DNA of 64,000 bases, from assembly GCF_014203355.1 (NCBI RefSeq), contig NZ_JACHIR010000001.1:1986038-2050037 (forward strand), written 5' to 3'. The notes under the pieces are model-generated. The model was not told the DNA's origin. It saw only the letters and a list, made by a program, of their open reading frames with translations, and made no database searches. Below are positions 16,420 through 24,561 of the stretch, piece by piece (position 1 is the first letter of the stretch; each line of letters starts with the position of its first letter). Origin of the DNA: Kutzneria kofuensis (lineage in GTDB: Bacteria; Actinomycetota; Actinomycetes; Mycobacteriales; Pseudonocardiaceae). Position numbers and translations under genes: made by a program.

Positions 16420-18542
16420 CTTCACGTGACTCCGACATTGTACCGGCCGAGCCCGTGTATGACGCCGAACTGGTCGACGATGCCGCGCCTCACCTCAGTC
16501 AACCGTCAGTGCGGCAGGTGATCGACTCGTGGTGGCAGCGTTCACCACGCGTGCCGATGGCATTGAAGTCGCGCAGCGCGTTCACGCAGGCGTTGAAGGA
16601 TCTGGCGGTTCGCCTGCTCCGTTCACCGTTCCGCTACGTCAGTGCTGTAGCGCGTGGAGCGCTGGCCGCCGCCCGATGGTGGCGAAAGTGGGTCACCGTT
16701 CACGACTACCGCGACGCCGCCGAGCAGTCGGAGAAGTTGGCTGACAAGTTCACTGAAATCCGGGCGTTGACGTTGTTCCGGTGGAAGGTGACCGGTGCGG
16801 TTGCCGTCAGCAGCGCTATGGCGGTGTTGGTGACCCAACTCGTGTACGGCAATGTGACGCTGTGGATCACAGGTGCCGTCGCATCTGTTGCACTGGCGGT
16901 CCTCGGTCGACGCAAGGACGGCAGTCCCGGACGCAAGCCCGTGCTTGCCGGTCCACGCTCGCTCACGTGGACCATGGACCCGCAAGTGTTGGTCGACGCG
17001 TTCCGCGACGCCAAGCTGATCGGCAAGGATGAGACACTACGGCTTGTCGAGCGTGCATCTCGACAAGGCGACGGGTGGGCAATCACCGTCGACCTGCCGG
17101 CGACCCGCAAGGCAGCCGATGTGGTGAAGAACCGCGAGGCGCTTGCGTCCGCCCTTGCGGTTGACGAGGTTCAGCTGATCGTCGAGCGAGTCCGAGGAAA
17201 CGGCGGTCACGCCGGCCGAGTCTCCATGTGGGTCGCTGACGAAGATCCGTACGCCGCTCCTCCGCTACGGACGCCGCTGCTCAACGTCGAGCACTGGGAC
17301 GCCTGGCGCCCAGTCCCGTTTGGACAAGACGCACGCGCTCGGAAAGTAAGCCTGCCGTTGGTGTGGACGTCACTCCTGATCGGAGCGATTCCCAGACAGG
17401 GCAAGACTTTCGCCGAGCGGCTTGCCGCCGCAGGGCTGATCCTGGACCCCTACACGCGGTTGTACGTGGCGGACTTCAAGGGCGGCAAGGACTGGGATGC
17501 GTGCGAGCCGTGTGCGCACCGGTTCTTCTCCGGTGACGACGACGGCCACGTGTTCATGTTCAAGGCGTGGCTTGAGGAGTTGGTGTCCGAGACTCAGGGA
17601 CGCTACGCCCGGATGCGCGAACTCGATGACGAGACATGCCCCGAGTCGAAGATCACGCCGAGCATCTCGCGGGACAAGGCGCTCAACATGCCGATCACCG
17701 CCGTCATCGTGGACGAGGCGCACATCCCCTTGGAGTCTCGTATTCCGGTCGAAGTGGAGGGTAAGAAGGTCCCACTCGGCAGGTACCTCGGCGAGTTGCT
17801 GACGTGGCTCGCCAAGAAGGGACCGGCAGCTGGCATCGTGGTCATCCTGGCAACCCAGCGCCCGGACGCGACTTCACTGCCTACGCCGCTGCGGGCGGTG
17901 CTCGGCTCGCGGTTCGCGCTGCGGGTGATGGACTGGCGAGACTCCAACATCATCCTCGGCGAGCAGATGAACACCCGCGGCTACGACTCTTCCAAGCTTT
18001 TGGCTTCACACAAAGGAGTTGGCATCCTTCGGCCGGACGGCGAGACGGAAGCAGGTACGGATGTACTAGCGATGACGGTCCGTACCTACTACATGCCCAA
18101 CCCCGACTGGAAGATCATTTGCCAGCGTGGTCGTGCGCTGCGAGAGGCTGCCGGAACCCTGAGCGGTCATGCAATCGGTGCGAACCTGACGCCGATGCTC
18201 GACCGTGCTGCCGTTGCCAAGGCCATTGGCAGCAGTACCGGTCAGGCGGGTGACGTTGAACTGGTTGAGTTGCCCGAGCTACTAGCGTCCGTTGTGGACT
18301 ATCTCGGCGACGATCTCGCCGAGCAGGACGGCCGCACGTTCGTGCCCACGGCCGAGCTGGTCGAGGCACTCGGCGTCGAGCCGACGATGTTCGGCCGGCA
18401 GATGGGAGAACTTGGCTGCCGGTCAAGGCGGGAGCGGATACCGACCACGGACGGCACCGTGAGGCAGGTACGCGGGTACTTCACCGCTGACATCCGTGCC
18501 GCCGTGGACGCTGCCTGTGACGAGGAGGCCGACAATGACTGA
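16416..18542 (+). CDS. FtsK/SpoIIIE-type conjugative DNA translocase (TraB-like)
   Basis: This 708-residue protein has an N-terminal membrane part (helices at about 125-145 and 150-165) and a motor domain with Walker A GAIPRQGKT at residues 323-331, Walker B ITAVIVDEAHI near 430, and the LATQRPDATSLPTPLRAVLGSRFALRV block of FtsK-like pumps. A C-terminal winged-helix-like region follows (FVPTAELVEALGVEPTMFG). TraB proteins alone move double-stranded plasmid DNA between hyphae after binding a short repeat locus. A 13-residue frame overlaps its stop and ends at 18576. The repeat cluster just downstream is the likely binding site. Confidence 0.9.
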   Translation: MTSRDSDIVPAEPVYDAELVDDAAPHLSQPSVRQVIDSWWQRSPRVPMALKSRSAFTQALKDLAVRLLRSPFRYVSAVARGALAAARWWRKWVTVHDYRDAAEQSEKLADKFTEIRALTLFRWKVTGAVAVSSAMAVLVTQLVYGNVTLWITGAVASVALAVLGRRKDGSPGRKPVLAGPRSLTWTMDPQVLVDAFRDAKLIGKDETLRLVERASRQGDGWAITVDLPATRKAADVVKNREALASALAVDEVQLIVERVRGNGGHAGRVSMWVADEDPYAAPPLRTPLLNVEHWDAWRPVPFGQDARARKVSLPLVWTSLLIGAIPRQGKTFAERLAAAGLILDPYTRLYVADFKGGKDWDACEPCAHRFFSGDDDGHVFMFKAWLEELVSETQGRYARMRELDDETCPESKITPSISRDKALNMPITAVIVDEAHIPLESRIPVEVEGKKVPLGRYLGELLTWLAKKGPAAGIVVILATQRPDATSLPTPLRAVLGSRFALRVMDWRDSNIILGEQMNTRGYDSSKLLASHKGVGILRPDGETEAGTDVLAMTVRTYYMPNPDWKIICQRGRALREAAGTLSGHAIGANLTPMLDRAAVAKAIGSSTGQAGDVELVELPELLASVVDYLGDDLAEQDGRTFVPTAELVEALGVEPTMFGRQMGELGCRSRRERIPTTDGTVRQVRGYFTADIRAAVDAACDEEADND

Positions 18543-18596
18543 CAGTCGGCGGCAGGCCGTGGCCGGATTCGGGTAGGCATCTACTGCGCGCCAATA

Positions 18597-18760
18597 CGTG
18601 ACAAGTTCCGTGACAAGTGCGACCAGCACCCGTCACGGCAGGCGTCACACGCGCAGCACCCGTCACAACCACTGTGACGGGTCCACCAGCCGCTCTACCA
18701 GGCAGAACGGCATCTGTGACGGGTGGGACAGGGTCAGCGACGACCTGTCTCACCCGTCAC
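18597..18760. repeat. cluster of ACCCGTCACA / TGTGACGGGT repeats (candidate clt)
   Basis: Copies at 18628-18636, 18658-18667 and 18752-18760 read ACCCGTCAC(A). Copies at 18673-18682 and 18715-18724 read TGTGACGGGT. Partial copies (CGTGACAAGT at 18597 and 18609, CGTCACAC at 18643) lie alongside. The pair 18658-18667/18673-18682 is a perfect 10-bp inverted repeat with a 5-nt loop. In Streptomyces plasmids the cis-acting transfer locus lies directly downstream of traB, as here. Confidence 0.5.
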
Positions 18761-19654
18761 CGCAGGGCACGTCAGGTCCGGACCCGACAGCGCCACGGAG
18801 GCCGCGCCGTTGGCGACCGCGATTGTCAGATGCTGGTCGGTGACCCGAGCGATCCGCGCGGGCACATCGGGCAGGCCGCACAACGGATGCGTGAGCGCGG
18901 CGGCGATCGAACTCGTTGACGCTCCCCCGGACCAGTCCACCTGACACGCTTCCCTCGCCGAGGCCACGACGTTGGGAGCCAACGGGAACAGGCCAGTGCG
19001 CCGCAACAGAGAACTTGCAATCGACGACGCAAGCGCGTGTCTGGCGGGAACTGTGGAGAGTTCAGCATCGGTCAACGGAGGGGGCTGCCGCCAGTTCAGC
19101 CACGCTGGATCGCGGTCAGCGACCGCATCGCGCCAGATGTCATAGGACACGGTCGCCAGCGAAACCCGTGCAGTCGTGCCCAAGAGATACAGCTCGACAT
19201 GTCGCCGGAAGGGGCGCACCCGTAGGCCGGCGACACCAACCAGACCAACGGATGTCTCACTCGGCACCAAAGCTGCCAGCAGAGGCAGCCGCGCCTCCGC
19301 GCGAACGTGAAGGGTCAGGTAGTCAGGGAGCGGGCGAGCCATCCGAAACGCGGCAGGGGCAAGGCGGTTCGCGACGCTGAGAATCCCTGCCTCAAGGGCG
19401 CGTTGCTCAGGTGCAACAGCATCCGGCAGCACGAGTTGCCGTACCTCGGCGGGTACCGATGCACTGCAATCGCCGAGGGCGGCAATCAACTGAAGACGCG
19501 TGGTCCTGTCTACGGGATCGAGCGCCTGGACGATGGCCGGCAGGACGGAGGACGTCGTTTCGGCTGTGAAGCGGCGACGCAGCCCCGCCAGACGCCGAAC
19601 CAGGGACAAGCGGTGCGGCAACTCAGCTACCGCCAGCCATCGCACGGGATTCAC
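18734..19654 (-). CDS. hypothetical protein of element 1
   Basis: The frame is open well beyond the likely start. GTG at 19654 is chosen because it overlaps the end of the upstream gene (stop at 19623). The 306-residue product is rich in Leu, Ala and Arg, with a helical N-terminal half (AELPHRLSLVRRLAGLRRRF) and no recognised motif or membrane helix. It converges on the TraB gene and its 3' end overlaps the repeat cluster at 18752-18760. Function is unknown. Confidence 0.45.
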   Translation of the reverse strand: MNPVRWLAVAELPHRLSLVRRLAGLRRRFTAETTSSVLPAIVQALDPVDRTTRLQLIAALGDCSASVPAEVRQLVLPDAVAPEQRALEAGILSVANRLAPAAFRMARPLPDYLTLHVRAEARLPLLAALVPSETSVGLVGVAGLRVRPFRRHVELYLLGTTARVSLATVSYDIWRDAVADRDPAWLNWRQPPPLTDAELSTVPARHALASSIASSLLRRTGLFPLAPNVVASAREACQVDWSGGASTSSIAAALTHPLCGLPDVPARIARVTDQHLTIAVANGAASVALSGPDLTCPAVTGETGRR

Positions 19655-20063
19655 GTCGAGCGCGGCGGCTGGCCGCCGTCGCGCGCAGCGTGGCGCGGCA
19701 ATCGAGACACCGGTTCCGGCAGGCACAGTTGGGAACCCACGAACACCAGAACCCGTCCACAGACAGGAAGGCAGTGCGCCCGTACAGTTCCTTCGTCTCC
19801 GCATCCTCGAACACCAGATGCCGATCAAGGAAAGCGCGTTCCCCCTCGACCTGGATGAGCATCCCGAGCATCGGCGCATCTGTCTCCACGACGTGCGGCC
19901 CAGTCATGCCGAACGCCTGTGACTGCGCGTTCAGCTCAGCAGCGATACGGTCGACGTACCGGCGGCGCTGAATCTCCCGAGTCGCGAGGACCACGGCAAG
20001 GACCAGCAACGCGAGCGCGCCGGCCGAGGCAGTAAGCGCCAACACGGCCACAGCAGGGTCCAT
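19623..20063 (-). CDS. membrane-anchored hypothetical protein
   Basis: The ATG at 20063 follows a good GGAGG site (reading AAGGAGGCGACC before it), giving 146 residues. One membrane helix lies at residues 4-28 (AVAVLALTASAGALALLVLA), then a cytosolic domain with IQVEGERAFLDRHLVFEDAETKE and a cysteine-rich end (CSW...CACRNRCLDC) that could bind a metal. It overlaps the downstream gene and they are probably cotranscribed. No family is recognised. Confidence 0.5.
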   Translation of the reverse strand: MDPAVAVLALTASAGALALLVLAVVLATREIQRRRYVDRIAAELNAQSQAFGMTGPHVVETDAPMLGMLIQVEGERAFLDRHLVFEDAETKELYGRTAFLSVDGFWCSWVPNCACRNRCLDCRATLRATAASRRARRESRAMAGGS

Positions 20064-20094
20064 GGTCGCCTCCTTCCACTCGTGACAGCAGAAG

Positions 20095-20184
20095 TCAGCG
20101 TTTCTCAGTGACAGCTCTTGAGTACATGACCTGCCAGCGACCTCTAGCGACATCTGACGCCGTAGACTGATCAGCGCTGACATC
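20095..20184. promoter_or_regulatory. promoter region with CGCTGACATC operator
   Basis: The site CGCTGACATC at 20175-20184 is 12 nt before the GTG of the downstream regulator and repeats the motif found twice at 14515-14561. An inverted GTCAGCG half-site is at 20095-20101. It suggests that the regulator gene here and the transfer operon are controlled by the same protein. Confidence 0.5.
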
Positions 20185-20196
20185 AGTGACGGAGGT

Positions 20197-21351
20197 GTGG
20201 CTGTGGAGCATCGCGCACGAACTATGCTCGAACAGTTGATCAGGGACCGGCGGCAGACTCCAGAGGAGTTCTGCAAAGAAGCTGAGCAGTACGCAGAGCA
20301 TCGCACCGACGTGGTGCCGATCAGCGTTCGCCACCTTCAACGCCTTGCCGCCGGTCAGCGCGCCGATGGGCGACCACTCGGACCTGTTCGCCCAATGACC
20401 AGGCGACTGCTTGAGGGGATGCTCGGTGTTCCGATGGAAAAACTTCTTCGCCCGCCCGAGTCAGCCGCTGTGTCAGACCGCGACATTTCTGACCTGCAGG
20501 CAAGACTCGCAGCATCTCGCAACCTCGACAAGGAAATGGTAGAACTGTTTCAACAGAAACTTGATCTTGCCCGAGTGATGGACCGTCGAGTTGGAGCTCC
20601 CGCATTGTTGGGCGAACTTCGTCACCAGATAGAGCATATGCAGCAGGTATTGCGCTACTCGCTACCGAACAGCGCACGCTCGGCCCTGGCCAAGGTCTTG
20701 GTGGATGCCCGAACACTGGCGGGGTGGCAATCCCTTGACCAAGGGCTCACAGTCGACGCATGGGCACACTACGACGGCGCGAAAGCAGCGGCTCTGGAGT
20801 CCGATTGCGCAGCATTGCACGCCTACGCGACAGCTGCCCAGTCCGTGGTTCTACACGATGTCGGCGACACAGTGTCCGCGGTTGAGCTTGCAGAGTTTGC
20901 CCGAAACCTCGGATACAACAAGGCCCCAAAATTGCTCAGATCATGGCTGAACGCGGCTTACGGTGAAGCCTGCGCCGCCGACGGTCGCCAGCGGGATAGC
21001 TTGCGGGCATTCGATGAAGCGGTTCGCATTATGCCGAGTAGTCCCGATCTATCAGAGACTCCATACTTGGTATTTGGGCTAGTCCACCTACAGCGCTGGC
21101 GAGGTAACGCATTGGCGCGACTAGGCGAACATTCAGCGATCGCCACACTGTCAGAGGCGCTTGCCGATCTCGACTCAAGCTTCACGCGCGCGGAAACGAC
21201 GCTCAGAGTTGACTTGGCTCTTGCATTGAGGACAACCAGGAACCATGATGAAATTAAACATCATATAGAACACGCAAGCGCACTTGCACTGCAAATTGGT
21301 TCGATACGCCAGCAGCAGCGACTGACTCAACTCGCACACTACCGCCTATGA
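20197..21351 (+). CDS. regulator with TPR-like helical domain, paralogue of 12715-13911
   Basis: The 384-residue protein with a GTG start behind GGAGG has an N-terminal region that fits a DNA-binding HTH (VPISVRHLQRLAAGQRADGRPLGPVRPMTRRLLEGMLG), and a C-terminal TPR-like array: DARTLAGWQSLDQG, TAAQSVVLHDVGDTVSAVELAEFAR and RWRGNALARLGEHSAIATL. The last two-thirds align with the regulator at 12715-13911. The composition is less GC-rich than its neighbours. Likely it senses a signal and controls transfer genes, which is an inference. Confidence 0.65.
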   Translation: MAVEHRARTMLEQLIRDRRQTPEEFCKEAEQYAEHRTDVVPISVRHLQRLAAGQRADGRPLGPVRPMTRRLLEGMLGVPMEKLLRPPESAAVSDRDISDLQARLAASRNLDKEMVELFQQKLDLARVMDRRVGAPALLGELRHQIEHMQQVLRYSLPNSARSALAKVLVDARTLAGWQSLDQGLTVDAWAHYDGAKAAALESDCAALHAYATAAQSVVLHDVGDTVSAVELAEFARNLGYNKAPKLLRSWLNAAYGEACAADGRQRDSLRAFDEAVRIMPSSPDLSETPYLVFGLVHLQRWRGNALARLGEHSAIATLSEALADLDSSFTRAETTLRVDLALALRTTRNHDEIKHHIEHASALALQIGSIRQQQRLTQLAHYRL

Positions 21352-21996
21352 GCGACCGACTGCGCGATACTTGCGGCGGATCCACCAGCGATACACGGGC
21401 TGCCACACGTGACGAAACGGCCACGACACTAGCTGCCACAACTTCAGACGAAACCTGCGAACCGACGGGAATCTGTCGACGTTGAGATCACGTCGAACAA
21501 GAGAGACAAACTCGGCTCGCACGCTGTGAGTATCCGCCAGAAGCCTTGAAACCGAGTCCAGCCTATCGGAAGATGCCGGCAGCCGAGTCCAATGATGGAG
21601 CGTTTCCACGGTGCCGGGCATCGTTCGAGCTACTTCAACAACCCTTCCACCTGCCATCAACTCAAGCTCATTAACGATATCGATCAGGTCGCCATGCACT
21701 ACCGTCGCATTACGCCTAGCTTCCTCAATCTGTTCCGTCAGTTGCCCGTCACTTCCCTCTTTGAGCACCCCCCCAGTCTCACTAAGCCATTGCCTCTTCA
21801 AGAATGCCGCGCGGCCAAGCTCATCCAACGCCTTGTCGAACATGCCCAACAGAGTTGCCACAATCCTCCGCTCCTCTTGCCGCCTCCACTTCTCCAACTC
21901 AGTCTTCCCTGAAGAGAGAACATTGACCAAGACGCCAACAAGAGAACTAAGAGCAGCGATAGTTGCAGCCACGAGCGTAACGATTCCAGTTGTCAC
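21346..21996 (-). CDS. membrane-anchored hypothetical protein
   Basis: The 216-residue protein has one N-terminal helix (GIVTLVAATIAALSSLVGVL) followed by a charged coiled-coil-prone region (SSGKTELEKWRRQEERRIVATLL) and a very basic C-terminus with PFRHVWQPVYRWWIRRKYR. The gene is AT-richer than the flanking core. It lies between a regulator and the integrase and overlaps the regulator's 3' end by 6 nt. No family is recognised. Confidence 0.55.
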   Translation of the reverse strand: MTTGIVTLVAATIAALSSLVGVLVNVLSSGKTELEKWRRQEERRIVATLLGMFDKALDELGRAAFLKRQWLSETGGVLKEGSDGQLTEQIEEARRNATVVHGDLIDIVNELELMAGGRVVEVARTMPGTVETLHHWTRLPASSDRLDSVSRLLADTHSVRAEFVSLVRRDLNVDRFPSVRRFRLKLWQLVSWPFRHVWQPVYRWWIRRKYRAVGRS

Positions 21997-22029
21997 AGCA
22001 CACCTTCACCCGTAGTGGCTATTGAATGA

Positions 22030-23316
22030 TCATCCTGACTTCGTCCTCTTTGGCATCCGGGAGCCTAGGATCTCCGCTGCCTTGCGGTCTGCGCCGGCAA
22101 CCCACGCCGCGTACACGCGAAGGGTCGTCGCCCCTCCCCCTCCGTGACCGAGTCGGCCAGCGACCGTACGGAGGTCGATTCCGGCCGTCAGTAGCTCCGT
22201 GGCGGAGTAGTGCCGCAGTGAGTGGATGTGCGTCTTGATGCCGAGCCTTTCAGCCATGTCCTTGTAGCGGCTCGACACAGCGTGTGGCGAGTATGGCTGA
22301 GTCGGGTCCGGGTTGCGGACGCCTGTGAAGACGTACATGTCGTCGCTCAGCTCCATGCCGAGCCCTGCGAACCGCTGACGGCAGCGCTCCTTGTACTCGG
22401 TCAGCAACACGGTCGTTTCCGTGTCGAGCGCGATTCGACGCATCTGGTGGGTCTTGGTGTCCTTCTCCTTGCCGACACCAGAGCGGAGCGTGTAGCTGCG
22501 CCGGATCTCGATCGTGCCCTCGTCCAGGTCGACGCGCGACCACTTCAGCGCGCACACTTCGCCGCGACGGATGCCTGTCGTCATGACGAGCCACACGAGG
22601 ACTCCCCAGTCCTCGTCAAGCTCGAAGGCGGCATCGATGAGCCGAGCAGCGTCGGTCGGCGACGGCGGATCAGGCTCAGGTGCCTTCTGCTTGGGCCGCT
22701 GAGCGATGCGCGCAGGGTTCGAGTCGATCCATTCCCAACGGACCGCAGCCGTCAGTGTGCCGCTGATGATCGAGTGAATCTGCCGCACGGTCGAGGCGGC
22801 GAGCGGACGGCACTCGTGAGGGCGACACCGCTTCTTCGTGTTCTTGGGAGGCTCGGAGCAGTCGTGCTCTTCCTCTGTCCGATGCTCGACGAAGGGTTTG
22901 CCGTCGCATCGGACGCGGCAACGGCGCAACTCCGCGTACAGCTCTTCCAGCACGCGCGCGGACACCTTCTTGATTGGGGTCTCGCCGAGTACAGGTCGGA
23001 TGTTGCGCTCGACGTAGCCTCGGTACATGTCGCGCGTGCCATCGTCCAACTCGGCGGTCCGCAGCCACTGGTCAATGGCGTAGCCGAGCTTCACGGCGGA
23101 CGGTGCGTTGCGCTGCTTGTCGACCTGAACGAGCAGCTCGTTCAGCTTCTTCTCGGCGCGCTTCATAGCAACGTCGTCAGTGCCTTTGATGGTCTCGCGG
23201 AGGTAGACGCGCTTGCCGGTGACGGGGTCCAGGCCCGCGTAGACCTTGACGCGGAGCGAGTCTCCACGGACCTCGATCCCGCCTCGCTGACGACCCTCAG
23301 AGCGTGCAGCAGCCAT
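22030..23316 (-). CDS. int: tyrosine integrase of element 1
   Basis: ATG at 23316 is chosen over an upstream extension towards the tRNA gene. The 428-residue protein has an arm-binding N-terminus, a SAM-like core-binding domain, and catalytic residues R250 (TTGIRRGEV), H365 and R368 (HSLRHYSAT), H391 (GRLGHGG) and nucleophile Y402 (RVYAAW). An unusual Cys/His-rich insert at residues 133-169 (RCRVRCDGK ... DCSEPP ... CRPHEC) could bind zinc. It is oriented away from tRNA-Met, whose 3' end lies 87 nt upstream, as expected for integration there. Confidence 0.92.
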   Translation of the reverse strand: MAAARSEGRQRGGIEVRGDSLRVKVYAGLDPVTGKRVYLRETIKGTDDVAMKRAEKKLNELLVQVDKQRNAPSAVKLGYAIDQWLRTAELDDGTRDMYRGYVERNIRPVLGETPIKKVSARVLEELYAELRRCRVRCDGKPFVEHRTEEEHDCSEPPKNTKKRCRPHECRPLAASTVRQIHSIISGTLTAAVRWEWIDSNPARIAQRPKQKAPEPDPPSPTDAARLIDAAFELDEDWGVLVWLVMTTGIRRGEVCALKWSRVDLDEGTIEIRRSYTLRSGVGKEKDTKTHQMRRIALDTETTVLLTEYKERCRQRFAGLGMELSDDMYVFTGVRNPDPTQPYSPHAVSSRYKDMAERLGIKTHIHSLRHYSATELLTAGIDLRTVAGRLGHGGGGATTLRVYAAWVAGADRKAAEILGSRMPKRTKSG

Positions 23317-23402
23317 GACCTCAGGATACTCGCACCCGAGGCCGCACCCGATGATCAACTTAGTTGATCTCTGCTTCAGTTGTTTTGGCTGTTGAGAAGG
23401 GG

Positions 23403-23477
23403 TAGGGCGGGTGGGGCTCGAACCCACGACCTGACAGATTATGAGTCTGCTGCTCTAACCAGCTGAGCTACCGCCCC
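23403..23477 (-). tRNA. tRNA-Met (CAU)
   Basis: A full cloverleaf can be drawn on the minus strand: acceptor GGGGCGG with CCGCCCT (one G-U), a D-arm TAGCTCAGCTGGTTAGAGC, an anticodon arm CAGACTCATAATCTGT with anticodon CAT, and T-arm GTGGGTTCGAGCCCCAC. CCA is not encoded. The overall form fits elongator tRNA-Met, though a tRNA-Ile2 (modified CAU) cannot be fully excluded. The 3' half lies next to the integrase of element 1 and is the probable att site. Confidence 0.9.
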
Positions 23478-23694
23478 AGCACGCCGGTGGGCCGGCGCGT
23501 GGTGGGGAGACTACCGCCGTGCGGGTGAGCGGGGGCGGGCGGACCCCTGGTCGAGGGCTCTTGCCGGCATCTGAAAAGTTCCGGCTTGACCGACCTGGTT
23601 GCTGCTTCAATGATCATCGCGTCAGCGGTAGCTCGACACCAAACCGCCGCTGGCTGCTGCCGGCGGGCGGGACACCCTTGCAACCGGAGGACCA

Positions 23695-24471
23695 ATGCCC
23701 GACGCCCAGCCCAAACCACCGAGTGGGCTGATCGGTTCGGTGCAGCGAGCGCTGCGGGTGTTGGAGACGGTGGCGGACGGGGGCGACGGGATCACGGCGA
23801 AGGCGGTGGCCCGGCGCACGGGCTTCAAGCTGTCGACCACGTACCACCTGCTGAACACGCTGGTCCACGAGGGCTATCTGGTACGCCTGGCGAACGCCAG
23901 GGGCTTCGGCCTGGGGTACAAGCTGCCGGAGCTGCACGACAGCCTGAAGGCGCAGCTGTCGGTGACGCCGGAGGTCGCCTACACGCTGAGGGACCTGCAC
24001 AACCGGGCGAAGGCGGCCATGTACTACGCGGTGGTCCGCGACGACGAGCTGGTGGTCGCGGAGGTGGCGGACTCGCCGGAGCACCGCAAGGCGGAGCCGC
24101 TGGACCTGGGGTTCGACCGCTCGGCCCACGCCACCTCCTTCGGCAAGGTGCTGCTGGCGGCGATGTCACCGACGGCCCGCCGGCACTACCTGGCCGGCGC
24201 GGGCTTAGCCCGGCTGACGAACCGGACGATCACCCGGCTGGAGGACCTGGACCGGGAACTGGCGATGGTCCGGAAGACGGGGATCGCGGCGGAGATCGAG
24301 GAGTTCCAGCCGGGCCTGGCGTGCCTGGCGACGCCGGTGAAGGACGCGGAGGGCCGCACGACGGCGGCGGTGGCGCTGTCGGTCCCGGTGAAGGAGTTCG
24401 CGAAGCGCCGCCGCCAGTTGGAGACGTTGATCAGGCACGGCGGCGAGGAACTGTCGAGGCTGCATTCCTGA
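23695..24471 (+). CDS. IclR-family transcriptional regulator
   Basis: The 258-residue protein has the two-domain IclR plan: a winged HTH (SVQRALRVLETVADGG, AVARRTGFKLSTTYHLLNTLVHEGYLVR split over two segments) and a C-terminal ligand-binding domain with SAHATSFGKVLLAAMSP and a GLACLATPVKD segment. Such proteins regulate catabolic or amino-acid genes in actinobacteria. A GGAGGA Shine-Dalgarno precedes the ATG. No obvious catabolic partner gene lies beside it, so the target is unknown. Confidence 0.9.
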   Translation: MPDAQPKPPSGLIGSVQRALRVLETVADGGDGITAKAVARRTGFKLSTTYHLLNTLVHEGYLVRLANARGFGLGYKLPELHDSLKAQLSVTPEVAYTLRDLHNRAKAAMYYAVVRDDELVVAEVADSPEHRKAEPLDLGFDRSAHATSFGKVLLAAMSPTARRHYLAGAGLARLTNRTITRLEDLDRELAMVRKTGIAAEIEEFQPGLACLATPVKDAEGRTTAAVALSVPVKEFAKRRRQLETLIRHGGEELSRLHS

Positions 24472-24561
24472 AACCGATTTCCCACGGAAATCTGACAACG
24501 GTAGACCAAATCATTCGGGCATGTGGCTGCTGCACTCTTCCCACGCCTATGCGGCAGCTAG

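Larger units (their letters stand above)
12175..23440. mobile_element. AICE-like element 1 in tRNA-Met (left limit uncertain)
   Basis: Integrase beside a tRNA 3' end, HTH repressors, an excisionase-like protein, WhiB, Spd and TraB together are the modules of an actinomycete integrative conjugative element. The right end is the tRNA-Met gene. I find no second copy of the tRNA 3' sequence in the window, so the left limit is either outside or destroyed by the insertions at 9706-11953. No RepSA, RepAM or prim-pol gene is visible. Confidence 0.6.

Noticed and set aside
18597-18760. A CRISPR array at the repeat cluster behind TraB
   Set aside because: The repeats are about 10 bp, occur in both orientations with irregular spacing, and no cas genes are present. 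No CRISPR array was seen anywhere in the window.
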